A DNA stretch of 64,000 bases, taken from positions 2,170,001 to 2,234,000 of the forward strand of contig NZ_CP032317.1 in the NCBI RefSeq assembly GCF_003574965.1, written 5' to 3'. A program made the position numbers and the translations under genes. Source of the DNA: Hymenobacter oligotrophus (GTDB lineage Bacteria > Bacteroidota > Bacteroidia > Cytophagales > Hymenobacteraceae). The first letter of the stretch is position 1, and every line of letters begins with the position of its first letter. The notes below the pieces were generated by a model that saw only the letters and a program-made list of their open reading frames with translations, was not told the DNA's origin and did not search any database. Below are positions 61,782 through 64,000 of this stretch, piece after piece.

Positions 61782-62465
61782 CTAGCCCAAAGCAAACCTA
61801 CCTAGGCACTGCACTACCCGTGCCCGGTGGTACCAGTCGTTGCACACCAGCTCGGCGTGCTGCACCTGCATCGTGCCGAAAGCGTGCTGTCGGTATTGCT
61901 GCAGCAACTCCACAAACCGCAGCGGCTCGCGCAACGGCGCCCGAAACCGCGCTACCGTGCTGTGGGCGGTTTGCAGCACGTAGCGTTTGTCGATGGTTTG
62001 CGGCAAGGCCGAAGCCCGGAAGGCAGTGCGTAGGTTGCCCCTCAACTCCTGCAGTGCTGCGGACCTAGGGAAGCCTTGCACCATTACCGTAGCGGCCGAG
62101 GCAGTGATGCCGGCGAAATTAATGGTAAATGGCTGGGCTACTGGCAGCACGCTCGCCAGCAGTTGCTTGTATGCGCTTGGGTTTATTTGGCTTAGAGCAA
62201 AGCCCTCGTAGCAGGAAATGAGCGTCAGCAGCGTGACGTGCATATCCGAGGGCGGATAATAGTATTGCTCGGGTTCGAGGCGGCGCAGTTGTTCCACGAA
62301 CTCGGCCATGCGGTGCTTTACTTCCGCTGTAGGGCGAATGACCAAGGTGAGACCTAGGCGATGGTCGTTGGGGTCGTCGAGCAGTGGGTCTGTGGCCAGG
62401 CTGTTGCTTGCTAACTTAGGCAAAGCTTCCTGCCACATGGCAGCGTAATGATCGGCTAAGGTCAT
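61782..62465 (-). CDS. 2H phosphoesterase (2'-5' RNA ligase-like) protein
   Basis: A 227-residue protein with the two HxS/T motifs of the 2H superfamily: MHVTLLTLISCYEG and TAHSTVARFRAP. The spacing and alternating strands fit the family. Members act on 2'-5' RNA linkages or cyclic nucleotide ends, and this one's substrate is unknown. Start MTLADHYAAMWQEA at 62465. Single gene. Confidence 0.75.
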   Translation of the reverse strand: MTLADHYAAMWQEALPKLASNSLATDPLLDDPNDHRLGLTLVIRPTAEVKHRMAEFVEQLRRLEPEQYYYPPSDMHVTLLTLISCYEGFALSQINPSAYKQLLASVLPVAQPFTINFAGITASAATVMVQGFPRSAALQELRGNLRTAFRASALPQTIDKRYVLQTAHSTVARFRAPLREPLRFVELLQQYRQHAFGTMQVQHAELVCNDWYHRARVVQCLGRFALG

Positions 62466-62586
62466 GAATAGCCAGGAGGTATACCAAGGAAAAGTCAGAC
62501 ATAGCTGTTAGAGCTAACGGCATAAGTTTAGCTCGGCGTGGCTCACCGCAAAACTCAATAGCAATGCCCCGCAGATATATTTTCCT

Positions 62587-63300
62587 TTAGTAGTCCACCT
62601 CTTTGTCACAGGCCAAGCAATCGAAGCGGATCGACTCAAGTTTACCTTCGCTTAGTTCGTAAATGTGCCTTGGATTGTCTATGCAGGGCTCAAGAACAAC
62701 GAATTTGATCTTCTGCTGTAGCCCTGCATCTATGGCTGTCAGGAACGTTGAGTAGAATTGATTAGCCGACATTCCGACCTTGACCTTGTTAGTTAATGCC
62801 ACAGTGCTGTCTCTCAATTCGCCTTTAATTATGTAGGAGCCCCAGTAGCTATCAGGCGAATCATCTTTGGCGAAGAAGAGCAACAGCCTATCTTTTCCTT
62901 TTATCAAACTGTGATACGTAGAGGCCTCACCATCTCTTAGGCGGGTTACCTGCTTATTGACTTTGAATCCTTTTAGCAGCGATTTACCGAGCATGGATTC
63001 ATCCTTGATGTTTCCAAAAGGGTAATAAACAAACTCAGCACAGGTTACCAGGAACAAGGTATCAGCCGAAACCCAAGCGGAATCATTGAACTCGAAAGAC
63101 TTTTTGGGTTTAAGCCATCCGCTGCTCAGCTTATAAGCGCCTGCTGTGTCCGTAAGCATAGTCGATTCCGCTGTTCGCTTGCCGAACGTGTGTTTACCGG
63201 TATCACCCTGCTGGCCTTGCTTGCCGCAGGAGGCCATAAACAAGGCCGCAAAGACACCATACCATTTGATGAAGCCCTGTGGATTATCAATCACGATCAT
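62587..63300 (-). CDS. Lower-GC lipoprotein, unknown
   Basis: A 237-residue protein with a lipobox FMASC (after IKWYGVFAALFMASC). The mature part has no recognised domain: GWLKPKKSFEFNDSAWVSADTLFLV, then DRLLLFFAKDDSPDSYWGSYI, and LESIRFDCLACDKEVDY at the C-terminus with a CxxC. The base composition is visibly lower in GC than neighbouring genes (many A/T-ending codons, no CCTAGG). It is likely foreign or rapidly evolving. The ATG at 63300 is preferred to a GTG five codons earlier. Confidence 0.65.
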   Translation of the reverse strand: MIVIDNPQGFIKWYGVFAALFMASCGKQGQQGDTGKHTFGKRTAESTMLTDTAGAYKLSSGWLKPKKSFEFNDSAWVSADTLFLVTCAEFVYYPFGNIKDESMLGKSLLKGFKVNKQVTRLRDGEASTYHSLIKGKDRLLLFFAKDDSPDSYWGSYIIKGELRDSTVALTNKVKVGMSANQFYSTFLTAIDAGLQQKIKFVVLEPCIDNPRHIYELSEGKLESIRFDCLACDKEVDY

Positions 63301-63555
63301 ACAATATTTGAGCACGGCGCATTAGTTAAGCTTTGCAAATAGTAGCCTGACTGACGCTTAGGCAAATTTGTCCGAGCTCTTAATTTTTACGCACAGCCTT
63401 ACTTGCTCAACCGGCAAGTGCCAAGCTGCCTCGCGGTTCTTATTGCTTAAAAGCTGCATTAGTTAGCTATTGACCTTTTAGCAGCTATAATACCCCTTAT
63501 CCATTAGCGTTTTTCTATACCTTTCGCCCGCCGCTATCCTCCCCCTATCCTTCCG
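63301..63555. other. AT-richer intergenic region
   Basis: About 255 bases between two divergent genes, AT-richer than the rest. TACCTTTC at 63518-63525 differs in one base from the TAnnTTTG consensus, 31 bases before the next ATG. No gene or repeat is seen. Confidence 0.5.
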
Positions 63556-64000
63556 ATGACTACCCCCAAACTGCTTCGCCTGCCGCTGCTGGTGCTGCTG
63601 GCTTTGCTATGCGCGTGCTCCAAACCCGGCGAGGATGCCAACACAGCAACTGCTGCCGACGGCGAGGAAATCGACCCGTACGAAAACCTGATTTTCAGCT
63701 TCGAGGAGCCGGTAGCCTCGGAGGCCCAGCTGAACCGCTGGGACACCACGCAGGTAGTGCGCTTTGAGCCGGCGGTGCGGGGCAAGTTTAAGTGGGCGTC
63801 GGAGCGGGAGCTGGTGTTTTCGCCGGCCGAGCCGTTCCGGCCGAGCACCGCGTTTCGGGCCGAGCTGCGGCCGCAGGCGCTGCCCAGCGGCAAGCAGCAG
63901 AAACCACCTAGGCTGAGCCGCACGCAGTTTCATACGCCCTACTTACAGATGAGCGAGCCGCAGGTGTTCTGGACGGCCTCGGCGCAAAGCAGCGAGCCGG
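63556..64000 (+). CDS. Alpha-2-macroglobulin family lipoprotein, N-terminal part (3' partial)
   Basis: The frame is open to the right edge, with 148 residues visible. The signal peptide (LLRLPLLVLLALLCAC) ends in a lipobox. The domain that follows (NLIFSFEEPVASEAQLNRWD, FKWASERELVFSPAEPFRPSTAFRAELR) is the Ig-like start seen in Bacteroidota alpha-2-macroglobulin-type proteins (about 1900 residues), which trap proteases in the periplasm. Only this start is in view, so the identity rests on these N-terminal residues. Confidence 0.7.
   Translation, partial: MTTPKLLRLPLLVLLALLCACSKPGEDANTATAADGEEIDPYENLIFSFEEPVASEAQLNRWDTTQVVRFEPAVRGKFKWASERELVFSPAEPFRPSTAFRAELRPQALPSGKQQKPPRLSRTQFHTPYLQMSEPQVFWTASAQSSEP

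Overview
The window looks like chromosomal DNA of a high-GC member of the Bacteroidota, most probably Hymenobacter or a close relative (Cytophagales). The evidence is: two secreted proteins with type IX secretion (T9SS) C-terminal sorting domains; Bacteroidota-type promoters (TAnnTTTG -7 boxes) in front of many genes; few obvious Shine-Dalgarno sites; an acpP-fabF-rnc operon beside an IPExxxVDY-family gene and pyk; an atpD-atpC pair apart from the other ATP synthase genes; and an 81-residue epsilon subunit. The genus is inference; no rRNA is present.

Layout. 1-12.5 kb: tail of a DUF3857/transglutaminase-type protein, a large T9SS metalloprotease, an outer-membrane pair with ATGA overlap, an S46 dipeptidyl-peptidase, yidD, a beta-propeller-like lipoprotein and fructose-bisphosphate aldolase. 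12.6-21.5 kb: lgt, nadE, rnc, fabF, acpP, an IPExxxVDY gene, pyk and rpsT. 21.5-31.8 kb: an MFS transporter, a DUF4142 lipoprotein, an alpha/beta hydrolase, rsmG, a glycosyltransferase overlapping a sigma factor, tgt, an LptF/LptG permease, a DMT transporter and ispE. 31.9-34.5 kb: sugar transferase, acetyltransferase and aminotransferase, a PglC/PglD/PglE-like set for an amino-sugar glycan. 34.6-46.9 kb: a cystathionine gamma-synthase-type enzyme, atpC, atpD, tRNA-Gln, prs, rplY, pth, metG, a Lys/Ala-rich protein, two lipoproteins (one an MsrB) and typA. 46.9-64 kb: methyltransferase, a second T9SS protein, acylphosphatase, nagA, an rRNA methyltransferase, histidine kinase plus response regulator, an endonuclease III-like enzyme, M28 peptidase, threonine synthase, LysR regulator, several lipoproteins, and the start of an alpha-2-macroglobulin-like protein.

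Most genes are housekeeping. I see no prophage, insertion sequence, CRISPR array, toxin-antitoxin pair or defence island. What stands out is in the DNA itself. (1) The palindrome CCTAGG occurs about 97 times by hand count, several-fold above chance, while CTAG in any other context is scarce. It resembles the HIP1 palindrome of cyanobacteria. (2) Spacers between co-directional genes are filled with degenerate 7-base repeats in opposite orientation at the two ends. (3) Several intergenic regions hold long near-perfect inverted repeats (REP/MITE-like), some nested, and in three cases the repeat arm supplies the TAG stop codon of the neighbouring gene. All counts and pairings were made by eye.
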